DNA of 38,897 nt from an uncultured Collinsella sp. (GTDB lineage Bacteria; Actinomycetota; Coriobacteriia; Coriobacteriales; Coriobacteriaceae). The stretch is taken from positions 1 through 38,897 of the forward strand of contig URXE01000013.1 in assembly GCA_900551815.1 (NCBI GenBank), given 5' to 3'. This document shows positions 8,419 through 17,776 of the stretch, piece after piece (within the stretch, counting starts at the first letter, position 1; each line of letters begins with the position of its first letter). A model generated the notes under the pieces. It saw only the letters and a list, made by a program, of their open reading frames with translations, ran no database searches and was not told the DNA's origin. A program made the translations under genes and the position numbers.

Positions 8419-9156
8419 ATGGAACCTATCGCACGCATACATACCGACCTGCCGCAGAAGTTCGGCATTCCGCGCAACAGCTTTTTGGCGCCTCATCTGC
8501 AGGGACGCATCGTTTTTGAGCCGGAATTTGCCTCCAATGCAGCGGTTGAGAGTCTGGACTTCTTCTCTCACCTGTGGCTGCTGTGGCGCTTTGAAAACGG
8601 AACGCCCGGCGGTACGGCTAAGGACATAGCTACCGATGCCAAGTCGCAGGACAGGTCCGGCACCAATGCCAAGTGGTCGAAAACCGTGCGCCCGCCGCGT
8701 CTGGGTGGAGCCGAGCGCGTGGGCGTGTTTGCCACGCGCAGTCCGTTTCGCCCTAATCCCATTGGGCTTACCTGCGTCAAGCTCGATCGCGTCGAGCTCA
8801 CCGACAATGGCCCCATCATTCATGTGCTGGGGGCCGACCTGCGTGACGGCACACCCATCTACGACATTAAGCCCTACATTCCATTTGCCGACTGTCACCC
8901 GGATGCGACCGGCGGCTGGATTGAGGACGCTCCGTGGCAAGAGCTCGACGTCGAGTTCCCGCAGGCGCTGCAGGATATGGTCCCGCCCGCAAAGCTCCCC
9001 GGTCTGGTCGAGGTTCTTCGCCAAGATCCGCGCCGCGCGGGCAGCAAGCACGAGCCAAACCGCGTTTACCACTTGGCCTACGCCGGGCTCGACATATCGT
9101 TTACGGTCGATGAAACCCAGCTAACCGTAGTCGCCGTCAACGACGCGCGAGACTAA
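8419..9156 (+). CDS. trmO: tRNA (N6-threonylcarbamoyl-A37) methyltransferase TrmO
   Basis: A SAM-dependent enzyme that methylates the t6A37 modification of tRNA (TrmO, formerly TsaA/YaeB). Diagnostic blocks are FFSHLWLLWRF, GVFATRSPFRPNPIGLT, the DGTPIYDIKPYIP segment, and a C-terminal portion with QDPR and VYHLAYAG. At 245 residues it has the full two-domain bacterial length. The frame is open far upstream (from 7558), but that part is antisense to the XRE gene and lacks family similarity. The start is ATG 8410 or 8419; neither has a Shine-Dalgarno sequence, and the TACAAT at 8406-8411 favours 8419. Confidence 0.92.
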   Translation: MEPIARIHTDLPQKFGIPRNSFLAPHLQGRIVFEPEFASNAAVESLDFFSHLWLLWRFENGTPGGTAKDIATDAKSQDRSGTNAKWSKTVRPPRLGGAERVGVFATRSPFRPNPIGLTCVKLDRVELTDNGPIIHVLGADLRDGTPIYDIKPYIPFADCHPDATGGWIEDAPWQELDVEFPQALQDMVPPAKLPGLVEVLRQDPRRAGSKHEPNRVYHLAYAGLDISFTVDETQLTVVAVNDARD

Positions 9157-9222
9157 CCGGCCATTCGTCCGCACCCGTCAAATTAAGCGCCAAACCCCGC
9201 GCCAAAACCGCCCACGCTGGTG

Positions 9223-9228
9223 GACAAT
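9223..9228 (+). promoter_or_regulatory. Candidate -10 box GACAAT before the C-S lyase gene
   Basis: GACAAT lies 40 bases before ATG 9269. No convincing -35 hexamer was found. Confidence 0.3.
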
Positions 9229-9268
9229 AACGCCTACCGAATCATTCCGCTCTGCACGGGAGTCCAGC

Positions 9269-10483
9269 ATGAAATATGACTTCACTTCAATCATCGACCG
9301 CCACGGCATGGACTCCATCGCCGTTGACTCTTGGGGCGAGATCCCCGGTATGGCTCCGAACGCACCCGACGAGGGCTTCGACCGCATTCCCATGTGGGTG
9401 GCCGACATGAACTTCGCCACGGTGCCCACGGTTCAGGAGTACATCATCAAGCGCGCTCAGCACCCCATGTTTGGCTACTTCAATCCGCGTCCCGAGTACT
9501 TCGACCGCATCATCGAATGGCAGAGCCGTCGCAACGGCGTTGAGGACTTGGCGCCGGAGCATATCGGCTACGAAAACGGCGTGCTGGGCGGTGTCGTGTC
9601 GACGCTACGCGCGTATGTCCAGCCAGGTGATGCGGTGCTAGTCCACAGCCCTACCTACATCGGCTTTACCAAGTCCATCGAGGCCGCGGGCTATCGTATT
9701 GTCCACAGCCCGCTTAAGCTCGGCGACCAGGGCGTGTGGCGCATGGACTTTGAGGACATGGAGCGCAAGCTCGCCCAAAACTACATCCATGCCGCGGTGT
9801 TCTGCTCGCCGCACAATCCCTGCGGCCGCGTATGGGAGCGCGACGAGATCGAGCGCGCCATGGACATCTATCGCCAGCACGATTGCGTGGTGATCTCGGA
9901 CGAGATTTGGTCCGATATCATCCTGCCGGGACACAAGCACATCCCGACGCAGTCGGTGAGCGAGGATGCTCGCATGCGCACGGTTGCCCTCTACGCGCCC
10001 AGCAAGACGTTCAACCTGGCGGGCCTGGTCGGCAGCTACCACATCATCTACAACGAGACGCTGCGCGACCGCGTGTGCGCCGTGTCCAACAAGACCCACT
10101 ACAACGAGATGAACGTCCTCTCCATGCATGCGCTTATCGGTGCCTACCAGCCGCAGGGCTATGAGTGGGTTGATGAGCTCAACCAGGTGCTTGCCGGCAA
10201 TATCGAGTACTTCTGCACGTATGCAGAAAAGCACTGGAAGGGCGTCGCGTTTTCGCGTCCGCAGGGCACGTACATGGTGTTTCTGGACTGCACCGAGTGG
10301 TGCCGCGAGCATGGCCGCGATATTCAGTGGTTGCTCGACGAGGGGGCGCGCGTGGGCGTGGGGTATCAGGACGGCCGCCCGTTCCACGGGCCCTGCCACA
10401 TTCGCGTGAATCTGGCGCTGCCGCTTTCGCGCGTGAGGGAAGCGTGCGACCGCCTGGACCGCTACGTTTTTAATGCACGGTAA
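9269..10483 (+). CDS. MalY/PatB-type pyridoxal-phosphate C-S lyase / aminotransferase
   Basis: A fold-type I PLP enzyme of 404 residues. The MalY/PatB subgroup is indicated by an N-terminal DSWGEIPG / IPMWVADMNFATVP block, SPHNPCGRVW, the SDEIWSDIILPGHKHIP block, and the PLP lysine in YAPSKTFNLAGL (K246). The C-terminal RVNLALPLSRV part holds the substrate-carboxylate arginine region. Members cleave cystathionine or cysteine S-conjugates to pyruvate, ammonia and a thiol, and some moonlight as regulators. GGGAG lies just before the ATG. It is followed by a long perfect hairpin at 10495-10534 and is not part of an obvious operon. Confidence 0.9.
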   Translation: MKYDFTSIIDRHGMDSIAVDSWGEIPGMAPNAPDEGFDRIPMWVADMNFATVPTVQEYIIKRAQHPMFGYFNPRPEYFDRIIEWQSRRNGVEDLAPEHIGYENGVLGGVVSTLRAYVQPGDAVLVHSPTYIGFTKSIEAAGYRIVHSPLKLGDQGVWRMDFEDMERKLAQNYIHAAVFCSPHNPCGRVWERDEIERAMDIYRQHDCVVISDEIWSDIILPGHKHIPTQSVSEDARMRTVALYAPSKTFNLAGLVGSYHIIYNETLRDRVCAVSNKTHYNEMNVLSMHALIGAYQPQGYEWVDELNQVLAGNIEYFCTYAEKHWKGVAFSRPQGTYMVFLDCTEWCREHGRDIQWLLDEGARVGVGYQDGRPFHGPCHIRVNLALPLSRVREACDRLDRYVFNAR

Positions 10484-10494
10484 GCGTGCGCTGC

Positions 10495-10534
10495 ATGTGG
10501 GGCCTTCTGCCAAGTTGGCTAGAAGGCCCCACAT
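10495..10534. terminator. 14-bp hairpin between convergent genes, possible terminator
   Basis: ATGTGGGGCCTTCT and AGAAGGCCCCACAT pair perfectly, and the loop can pair further (GCCA/TGGC). It lies between the convergent C-S lyase and PPOX genes. Neither strand has a T run, so it is a bidirectional terminator only by position. Confidence 0.5.
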
Positions 10535-10577
10535 GGTAAAGCATCTGTAGCAATTGGGCGCAGACCTGCTGAGAGGC

Positions 10578-11057
10578 TTACTTTTCTTGAATCTGCTTAC
10601 CGCAAAGATGCTCAATCGAAATCTCGTAAAGCTGGACGCCCTTGATGTCTTTGGCGATTTCCTCTTCGACTTCTTCGGCAGAAGGGTAGTACTTAAGGGC
10701 GAGCTGGCGGACTTTGTCCTCGATAAACGCGGGGGTGTCATTCGCCAGGCGACAGCGGCCAAAGACCACGGTGCTCATAACGTAGGGAGCCCAGTCGCCG
10801 TCCTGGTACCACTCGTTGCCGTAAACGGTAAAGCAGACCTTGTCATCGCGCTTGAGTGCGTCGACCTTGTGGCCGGCCTTGGCGCCATGGAAATAAATCT
10901 TGTCGTGCAGGGCGTCAAAGAAGTAGTTGACGGGAATGGCGTACGGGTAGCCATCGTCGCCGTTGACGGCAAAGACGCCGCGCTTGCAGGTGGCGAGCAG
11001 TTTGCGCGCTTCCTCGTCGGTGATGGCGCGTTTCTTTCGACGTAAGGGCCTAAACAT
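10578..11057 (-). CDS. PPOX-class flavin-binding protein (NimA-like), 159 aa
   Basis: A pyridoxamine-5'-phosphate oxidase-like split barrel. The family pattern is RAITDEEARKLLATCKRGVFA, then GYPYAIPVNYFFD, IYFHGAKAGHK and a DDKVCFTVYG strand. Relatives bind FMN or heme, and some (NimA) reduce 5-nitroimidazoles. The start at 11057 has AAAGGA 8-9 bases upstream. It lies 42 bases downstream of the hybrid kinase gene on the same strand, so it may share a transcript. The specific substrate is unknown. Confidence 0.85.
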   Translation of the reverse strand: MFRPLRRKKRAITDEEARKLLATCKRGVFAVNGDDGYPYAIPVNYFFDALHDKIYFHGAKAGHKVDALKRDDKVCFTVYGNEWYQDGDWAPYVMSTVVFGRCRLANDTPAFIEDKVRQLALKYYPSAEEVEEEIAKDIKGVQLYEISIEHLCGKQIQEK

Positions 11058-11099
11058 CGTTGGCTTCCTTTCTGGTCGTGCGTGGTGGTTGAGCACAAA

Positions 11100-13903
11100 C
11101 TATAGCGAAACGGATCCGTTTTTCTTGATGCGGGCGAGTATGTTTTTGAGCTTGTTAAAGTCGAGCGGTTTGGACAGATGGGCGTTCATGCCGGCGTCGT
11201 GTGCCGCCTTGGCGTCTTCGGCAAAGGCGTTGGCGGTGAGCGCGATGATGGGGATATCGGCTGCATCGACCTTCTCGCTCAGACGAATCACGCGGGTTGC
11301 CTCGTAGCCGTCCATGTCCGGCATCATGATGTCCATCAGGATCGCATCGAAGCTGCCGGCGGGACGGCCAACGTATAGGTCGACCGCTTCGTTGCCATCG
11401 GCGGCGCGAGTTACGACAATGCCTTCGCTTTCGAGCAGCGCCTGGGCAATCTCGGCATTGAGCTCGTTATCTTCTGCCAAAAGAACGTTCATGCCGGCAA
11501 GCGAGCAGCTGTCTGCTTGCTCGTCCGCGCGTTCTCTTGCCTGAGGGTCTTTGTCGATATCGAGCGGAATCTGGACGTTGAACGTACTCCCCACGCCAAC
11601 CTCACTCGAAATCTCAATCGTGCCGCCCATCAGTTCAATAAGCGACTTGACGATTGGCATGCCCATGCCGGTTCCTTGGAACTTGCTGCGCGCATCGTCA
11701 CCTTCTTGGGCAAACGGCTCATAGATATGCTTTAAAACTCGGGAGCCATGCCAATGCCGGTATCCGAAACGCTAAAGCAAAAGAGCGCGCGCCCGTTATC
11801 GAGTGGCTTGGTCTTTGAGCTAAAGGTGACGGAGCCGCCGTGCTTGTTGTACTTAATGCTGTTGTCTAACAGGTTGATCATGATCTGTCGGATATGGGTG
11901 GGACTGCCGATCATGTATGGCCCCGTGGCGTACGGCAGACTATTGTCCTGCATTGTGATGCCGTTACTGGACGCGCGGAGCTTGCACAGCACTAGCGTAT
12001 CGTCACAGAGCTCTTTGAGGTTAAAAGGCGCATGCTCCAGTGTTAGCTTGCGGTCTTCGATTTTGCCCATCTCGAGGATGTCGTTGATCAGCGAGAGCAG
12101 GTGATTGGCGGCAACGCGCGCCTTGGCACGGCTCTCGCGGGCGACTTGCATATCGCCTTCCTTCAATTCCTCGATCTCGATAAGGCCCAGGATACCGTTG
12201 AGCGGCGTACGGATGTCGTGGCTCATGCGCGTGAGGAATGCCGTCTTAGCGGCGTTGGCAGCATCGGCTTTTTTGCGCTCGGTTCGAGCGCGCACGAGCG
12301 CCCAGATGAGCAGGACGATGCCGACCGACAACATACCGATGAGGGCAGCTGCAATGGCGGTGCGGTTGCGATAAAGGAATTGAAGCGTGTTGGATTCCTG
12401 GGCCGTGTACGACGTGGAGGAGAAATTGCTTGCGGAGAGCGATTCTCCGGCATTGATGATGTCCTTGTTGATGATTCCCAACAGCTCGGGTTTTCCGCGC
12501 GAAATCCAGCACGAGAGCTCACAGGTGTCAGGGAGCTCGGTCGTCTCGCAGTCCTCGAGATCGTAACGGTCACCGATGGTTTTTACGCGTGAACTGGGAG
12601 CGACGATGCAGTGCGCCGTTCCCTTCCTGAGGGCGTCGAACGCTTCATCGTCGGATTGGTATTCGGTTACGGTCGCTGTGGGGAACAGACTTTCAAGTGC
12701 ATTTTTGTTGACAAACGATGATTTGGTACAGGCGATGTTCTGAAGGTCTTTGTTCAGGTTGCTGCCGGTGTGGATGGCGGTGAGGGATATGGTTCCCAAC
12801 GATACCGACTGCACAACGCCTGTTTGCTCGGCAAACCAGTAATCTCGGTATACCGGCAGCGCAACGTCTATGCTTTCCTTTGACAGGGCCTTTGACATCA
12901 TCTTGTAGCTATCAAAGGCGACGGTTTTGACCGTAATGCCAAATTTATCGTGTAGCGTCGTCGCAAGCGATGCGAGCGAGCCTTCCATTTCGCCGTCTTC
13001 GTTCTCGTTGCAGTAGGGGAGTTTGCCCGTAATGTAGCCGAGCGTGATGGTGTTGTCATTTGCTTTGAGCCAGGAACGTTCGGGTCCGTTGAGCGATGAT
13101 GAGCCGCTGTTTTGGGTCGAGTAGTGAGATTTTACTTCGTCGTTATAGCGTGGGTTGACGCGGGCGATTGCCGTCATGGCAGCATTGATGTCGTCCATCA
13201 GGTCGGGGCGGCTTTTGGGAACGGCAAAGTAGTAGTCGTTCGAACCAATGTAGAACATGGGGGAGGCATTGGGCGACGAGATTGTGTCGTTCATGATGAC
13301 GGCATCGACTTCGTCGTTTGCGAGCGCGTCAAAGAGATCGGATCCTCCGTCATACTCCTTGTATGTGCAGGCGATTCCTTCGCTGGCGAGCCATTGCTGG
13401 CCAACGAAGGTTTGCATGACGTCGGGGTTGCAACCGATAGTGAGACCCTGGAGTGCTTGAGGGTCACCCTTTGCAAGGTCGTCACGGTCGGGCCTGGCGT
13501 AGATGTAGTAGCGCTCGGTGCCCTCGGGGTTCGAGGAAAAGAGCAGCTTTTGGGCACGTTCCTCGGAGTAGGAGATGTTGGGCATGAGGTCGATCTCGCC
13601 TGCCTCGAGCATGTCCATAAGCTCGGTGAAGGTGCCGGAGACGTATTCGTACCGCCAGCCGGACGTGTAGTACGACAGGGTCTGGAGGTACTCGTAACCC
13701 CATCCCGAGAGACGCTCGCCGGGGGTGCCGTCCTGGAAGCCTTCGTTGTTGACGAGCCAACCAACGCGGACCGTCTTGACTGACTGACTAGAGTCAGCGG
13801 CAAAAGCTTGGACAGGCGCGACGGTGCTCAGTACGGCGAGCGCGGCAAGCGCGACGGCCAGGGTGCGATATATAACTGAACGAAGGACAGTGGCAGCTCT
13901 CAC
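11100..13903 (-). pseudogene. Hybrid sensor histidine kinase, frameshifted within the ATPase domain
   Basis: Read with one restored base, this is a ~934-residue membrane kinase. A signal peptide is followed by two periplasmic SBP_bac_3-like domains (about residues 42-265 and 285-500). A membrane helix (AAALIGMLSVGIVLLIWALV), a HisKA segment (TRMSHDIRTPLNG, phospho-His near 562), a HATPase with N box NLLDNSIKYN and G box DTGIGM, and a receiver with MDIMMPDMDG come next. The first frame stops at 11732-11734, right after DTGIGMAPEF. The other frame continues directly as KHIYEPFAQEG and then GTGMGMPIVKSLIELMGG. One T missing from a T run (11734-11737) explains the break. The start is GTG 13903 with TTAGGA 6 bases upstream; a TTG at 13909 abuts that site. 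The C-terminal piece (ATG 11666) could be made as a free receiver. Known BvgS/EvgS-like kinases share this order. Confidence 0.85.
11732..11737 (-). other. Frameshift site in hybrid kinase (T4 run)
   Basis: The coding strand reads GAG TTT TAA AGC. With five Ts instead of four it would read GAG TTT TTA AAG CAT ATC, which restores the conserved HATPase sequence. This could be a true mutation, a phase-variable tract (short for that) or a sequencing error. Confidence 0.85.
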
Positions 13904-14000
13904 ATGCAATCCTAACGAATCGAGACATTACCGCATAAGGATACCAGCTCAGCCTGCCCAGTCGGCAGCCGCACAGCTAAACGCTCCCGCCCGGCAGTTG

Positions 14001-14054
14001 GGCAGTTGGGGACGGTCCCTTTCTGCCGGCACAAAAGGAACGTCCCTAACTGCC
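14001..14054. repeat. Palindrome with GGCAGTTNGGGACG arms
   Basis: Two 27-base arms (14001-14027 and 14028-14054) are complementary at 23 of 27 positions with no spacer. Each arm holds the GGGAC core also seen in the other intergenic hairpins. A partial third GGCAGTTG precedes it at 13993. It lies between the divergent kinase and ion-channel genes. Confidence 0.75.
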
Positions 14055-14109
14055 GGTTGTGGGATAATACCGAGCGAACGAGATTGGACGTCTGGGAAAA
14101 GGGGTCGCG

Positions 14110-14535
14110 ATGAACAAGTTGAGGACGCTTGCCGACGTGTTGCGCCAGGCTGGCTTTGCGCGCATCACGGGTCTGTTTCTTATCTTCTATCTGCTGTGCT
14201 CGACGGCTGTCTGGCTGTCCGAGCCCACGACCCTCACGTTTGGCGATGGTCTCTGGTTTAGCTTTGAGACGGTCTCGACGATCGGCTTTGGCGATATCCC
14301 CGCCGAAACGCCGGTTGCCCGCGGCATTACCGTTATCCTAAGCGTCATCAGTATCTTCTACATCGCCATGCTCACGGGCGTGGCGGTGAACTACTGCAAT
14401 ACGCTTATCAAGCTGCGCCAAAAGGACACCATGGCGCGCTTTATGGACGATCTTGAGCATTTGGAAGAGCTCGATCGTGACGAGCTCGCCGATCTTTCGC
14501 GTCGCGTGCGCGAGTATCGTCGACGCCAGCGCTAA
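14110..14535 (+). CDS. Two-helix potassium channel-like protein, 141 aa
   Basis: A minimal Ion_trans_2-type channel. The first helix is ITGLFLIFYLLCSTAVWL. A pore loop carries the filter TIGFGD inside FETVSTIGFGDIP, and the second helix is ITVILSVISIFYIAMLTGVAV. A charged C-terminal coiled-coil-like tail (HLEELDRDELADLSRRVREYRRR) follows. TIGFGD is a conservative variant of the K+ filter TVGYGD. It should assemble as a tetramer in the membrane. AAAAGGGG precedes the ATG by about 6 bases. It is followed at 36 bases by the LOG-family gene on the same strand. Confidence 0.9.
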   Translation: MNKLRTLADVLRQAGFARITGLFLIFYLLCSTAVWLSEPTTLTFGDGLWFSFETVSTIGFGDIPAETPVARGITVILSVISIFYIAMLTGVAVNYCNTLIKLRQKDTMARFMDDLEHLEELDRDELADLSRRVREYRRRQR

Positions 14536-14571
14536 GACGAACGTCGTGCGCCACAACAAGGGGGACCAAAT

Positions 14572-15105
14572 ATGAATATCACCGTGTATCTGGGTGCCAG
14601 TGCCGGCAATGATCCGGCGTTTCTGCCCGCGGTGCAGGAGCTGGGCAACTGGATTGGCGCCAACGGGCACGCGCTGGTATACGGCGGGTCCAAATCGGGG
14701 CTGATGGGTGCGCTCGCCGATAGCGTACTCGAGGCGGGTGGACACGTGACGGGTGTTGAGCCGAGCTTTTTTATCGAGGCCGAGTTTCAACATGACGGTA
14801 TCAACGACCTTATCGTGACGAGCGATATGGCGGAGCGCAAGGCCAAGATGATTGAGCTCGGCGATGCGTTCATCGCATTTCCGGGCGGCACGGGCACGCT
14901 CGAGGAGATTGCCGAGGTCATGTCCGCCGTGTCGTTGGGGCATCTGAGCGCGCCGTGCATTCTGTACAACCTGGATGGGTACTACAACGACCTCAAGGCG
15001 CTGCTCGGGCACATGATTGATAAAGGGCTTTCGAGCCCGAGGCGCCAGCACGGCATCTACTTTGCCGACGATTTGCGCGAGATTGCCTCGATTATCAACG
15101 GATAA
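14572..15105 (+). CDS. LOG-family nucleotide phosphoribohydrolase-like protein
   Basis: A Rossmann-fold protein of the TIGR00730/LOG family, often mislabelled lysine decarboxylase. The nucleotide-binding motifs YGGSKSGLMG and PGGTGTLEEI are both present, as is the opening VYLGASAGNDP. Family members cleave the ribosyl bond of cytokinin-type or other purine 5'-monophosphates. It is 177 residues, the usual length. AAGGGGG precedes the ATG. It may be co-transcribed with the channel gene upstream; the cellular substrate in this organism is unknown. Confidence 0.88.
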   Translation: MNITVYLGASAGNDPAFLPAVQELGNWIGANGHALVYGGSKSGLMGALADSVLEAGGHVTGVEPSFFIEAEFQHDGINDLIVTSDMAERKAKMIELGDAFIAFPGGTGTLEEIAEVMSAVSLGHLSAPCILYNLDGYYNDLKALLGHMIDKGLSSPRRQHGIYFADDLREIASIING

Positions 15106-15185
15106 GTCTTGAGCCTGCCCCACCATGACTCCCAATGGTGCCGTTTGCGGCGCAGATGGTTGGCTCGTTCGAGCAACGCTCGCTC

Positions 15186-15191
15186 TACAAT
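15186..15191 (+). promoter_or_regulatory. Candidate -10 box TACAAT before ClC gene
   Basis: TACAAT lies 39 bases before ATG 15231. A TTGGCT at 15160 is 20 bases upstream, which is a wide spacing. Confidence 0.35.
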
Positions 15192-15230
15192 AAAACGTAT
15201 CTATGTCGACTTTAACCGCGGGAGGACCCG

Positions 15231-16535
15231 ATGGATAACCTTGCCAAACCCACAAACCGCGCGCTGTTTTTGGTCAGCGTTGCCGTGACCGGTGCACTCG
15301 CAGGTGCTGCGGTCTGGCTGTTCTTTTTTGCGATGGAGCACGGTATCGACTATCTATGGACCGAGATTCCGCACGCGCTGGGCGTCGCTTCGCCCGAGCT
15401 TGCCAGCGGCCCGTTTGGCTTTCTGCCGTACCCGTTTTTTATCTGCCTGCTGGGCGGCCTGTTAATCGGTCTGTACGAAAAGATGACAGGCACCAAGACC
15501 GATGACCTCAACCAGGTGATGGCGAAGGTTAAGCAAGACGGGCGCTATCCGTACGACAACCTGGGCAAGCTTTCGCTCGCGGCATTGCTGCCGCTGCTGT
15601 TTGGCGGAAGCATTGGACCGGAGGCCGGCCTGACCGGCGTTATCGCTGGTCTGTGCAGCTGGGTCGGCGACCGCATGCGTCGCTTTGGCGCCGAGTTTAG
15701 GGAGCTTACGCTGCTGGGCACCCAGGCTGCCCTGACGGCGCTCTTTACCGCGCCCGTCTTTGGTTTTGTGGCACCGCTCGCTGGTAGCGCCGACGGCCAG
15801 GGCGAAGACGCCGACGATGAGTCCGTGTCCGACGAGGTCACCATCAAGCTGCCCAAGGCGCAAAAGACCGTGGTCTACGGCATTGCGATTGCCGGCGGTC
15901 TGGGCACCTACCTGCTGCTTGGCCAGCTTGTGGGCGGCGGCATGGGCATGCCCAGGTTCGAGTCCGCCGAGGTGGGCAACCTAGAGCTTACCTGGCTCGT
16001 CCCTCTGTCGTTGATCGGAACAATCTGCGGCTGGCTGTACTTTGTCTCTGAGCACGCGAGCGAAGCGCTTGCCCATGCAATAGGGGAGTGTCCTGTCGTC
16101 AAGGCCATGCTAGCCGGTCTGGCGCTCGCCATCTGCGGCACGGTCCTGCCCTACACCATGTTTGCCGGCGAGACGCAGGCCGACGTGCTCATGGAAACCT
16201 ATCTGACCATTCCCGCCGGCGTGCTTATTGTGACCGGTCTTGTTAAGGCCATGCTGACGCCCGCCCTCATCAACCTTGGTTGGCGTGGCGGCCACTTCTT
16301 CCCGGTTATCTTCTCGGGTGTGAGCCTGGGCTATGGCCTTGCCATCCTCACCGGCGCCGATCCGGTCTTTTGCGTCGCTGTCTGCACGGCATCGACGATG
16401 GGCGCCGTCATGCGCCAGCCCATCATGGTCGTGGGCCTGCTGCTCATGTGCTTCCCGCTCAAGGGTATCGTTTGCATGATCATCGCCGCCGTTATCGCCG
16501 CCGGCATTCCGCTGCCCAAGCCGCTGCGCAAGTAG
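15231..16535 (+). CDS. ClC-type voltage-gated chloride channel/transporter, 434 aa
   Basis: A multi-pass membrane protein. The key ClC motif GGSIGPEAGLTGVIAGL (GxxGPE; the gating glutamate is present), a second-half block LINLGWRGGHFFPVIFSG, and TASTMGAVMRQPI identify the family. About ten hydrophobic helices can be counted. A short acidic insertion (GEDADDESVSDE) lies in a loop near residue 190. Members move Cl- or F-, or exchange Cl- for H+. No CBS domains are present, as in many bacterial ClCs. GGGAGG lies 5 bases before the ATG. It is convergent with the EamA gene at 16630. Confidence 0.88.
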   Translation: MDNLAKPTNRALFLVSVAVTGALAGAAVWLFFFAMEHGIDYLWTEIPHALGVASPELASGPFGFLPYPFFICLLGGLLIGLYEKMTGTKTDDLNQVMAKVKQDGRYPYDNLGKLSLAALLPLLFGGSIGPEAGLTGVIAGLCSWVGDRMRRFGAEFRELTLLGTQAALTALFTAPVFGFVAPLAGSADGQGEDADDESVSDEVTIKLPKAQKTVVYGIAIAGGLGTYLLLGQLVGGGMGMPRFESAEVGNLELTWLVPLSLIGTICGWLYFVSEHASEALAHAIGECPVVKAMLAGLALAICGTVLPYTMFAGETQADVLMETYLTIPAGVLIVTGLVKAMLTPALINLGWRGGHFFPVIFSGVSLGYGLAILTGADPVFCVAVCTASTMGAVMRQPIMVVGLLLMCFPLKGIVCMIIAAVIAAGIPLPKPLRK

Positions 16536-16629
16536 CACGGTAGCGCGCAGTCAGTACAAACATCTCAAGTCCGGTGCGGGCGCTGTGTCACGGATTTGCG
16601 GGTGGACTGGATTTCGTTCGGTATCGGCG

Positions 16630-17505
16630 CTACTTCCAAATTGCAAGCGCGGCGGTGCCCAGTACGATGAGGGCGAGACCGATGGCGCTGCGGCGGGAGA
16701 GTTTTTCGTTGAATGCCAGGCGCGCAAATAGCACCGATACGACAATCGATAGTTTGTCGATCTGCACCACGACACTCACCTGGCCTGCAGCGATGGCATA
16801 GTAATAGAGCAGCCACGATGCTCCAGTCGCGATGCCCGATGTTGCGAGAAATGTGAGTTCGCGCCGGTCAACGTGCGCGACCTGCTCCAGTTTTCCCTTG
16901 GCTGCCACGATTGCCCATGCCATAACCAGTACCACGCAGGTGCGGATTGCCGTGGCCAGGTTTGACTCGACGCCTTCGATGCCGATCTTGGCGAGGACGG
17001 AGGTGAGTGCCGCGAACACGGCGGCGTCGAGGGCGTAAGCGAGCCAGGTTCGGTCTTGCTGCTGCTCGGGTTCGGCGGACTGCTTCTTCTCGATCATTAA
17101 AAACGTGCCGAGGGTGATGGCAGCGGTTCCCACGAGCTTAACCGCAAGGTTGCTCGTCTCGTCAAAAAGCGCGATGGCGACCAGCGCGGCGAGCACGGTG
17201 CTCATCTTGTCGACCGGTACGACCTTATTGACATTTCCGATGCTCAACGCCTTAAAGTAACAGATCCACGAAGCACCGGTAGCGAGTCCCGAGAGGACGA
17301 GAAAGAGCCAGGATCTGGGTTCGATGCTGCCAATGGTTCCAATGGATCCAGAAATGCCCGCCATTGCCCAGGCGAAAACGAGCACCACGCAGGTGCGAAT
17401 GGCCGTCGCGACATCGGAGTCGGTCTGCTTGATGCCGCATTTGGCCAAGATGGATGTGATGCCGGCAAAGAATGCTGACGCAAATGCTGCGACAACCCAC
17501 GACAC
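16630..17505 (-). CDS. EamA/DMT-superfamily transporter with well-preserved internal duplication
   Basis: Ten hydrophobic helices in two EamA repeats. The halves are unusually alike: FAGITSILAKCGIK with FAALTSVLAKIGIE, ATAIRTCVVLVFAWA with ATAIRTCVVLVMAWA, and SGLATGASWICYFKA with SGIATGASWLLYYYA. Family members export amino acids, nucleobases or other small metabolites; the substrate is unknown. The start is GTG 17505 with AAGGAGG about 10 bases upstream. No partner gene is adjacent on the same strand. Confidence 0.88.
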   Translation of the reverse strand: MSWVVAAFASAFFAGITSILAKCGIKQTDSDVATAIRTCVVLVFAWAMAGISGSIGTIGSIEPRSWLFLVLSGLATGASWICYFKALSIGNVNKVVPVDKMSTVLAALVAIALFDETSNLAVKLVGTAAITLGTFLMIEKKQSAEPEQQQDRTWLAYALDAAVFAALTSVLAKIGIEGVESNLATAIRTCVVLVMAWAIVAAKGKLEQVAHVDRRELTFLATSGIATGASWLLYYYAIAAGQVSVVVQIDKLSIVVSVLFARLAFNEKLSRRSAIGLALIVLGTAALAIWK

Positions 17506-17776
17506 GGGTGCGGTGCCTCCTTGGATAATGGGTTTATCCTGCGAGTTTTATGGACATGAGGATACCGCCCCACCATGAAGGTTTGATATGGCCGCGGCGA
17601 GACGGGGGTTATGTTCCGGGGAGCCATTTGGTGAAGGCTCGAATTGTCGATATGCTGTCGACTTCTCTTTGGTTTCCAAGATCTAAACGGCATGCTTCGA
17701 AGGGCGGCGGCGTTGTTGTTGCTTCGTCTTATCTAGTAAATGAGGTGGCGTGCAGCCCAAGCCCTTTGGCTGTCGA

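Noticed and set aside
15121..15140. Hairpin CACCAT...ATGGTG after the LOG gene as a terminator
   Set aside because: Only a 6-bp stem without a T tract; not strong enough to list.
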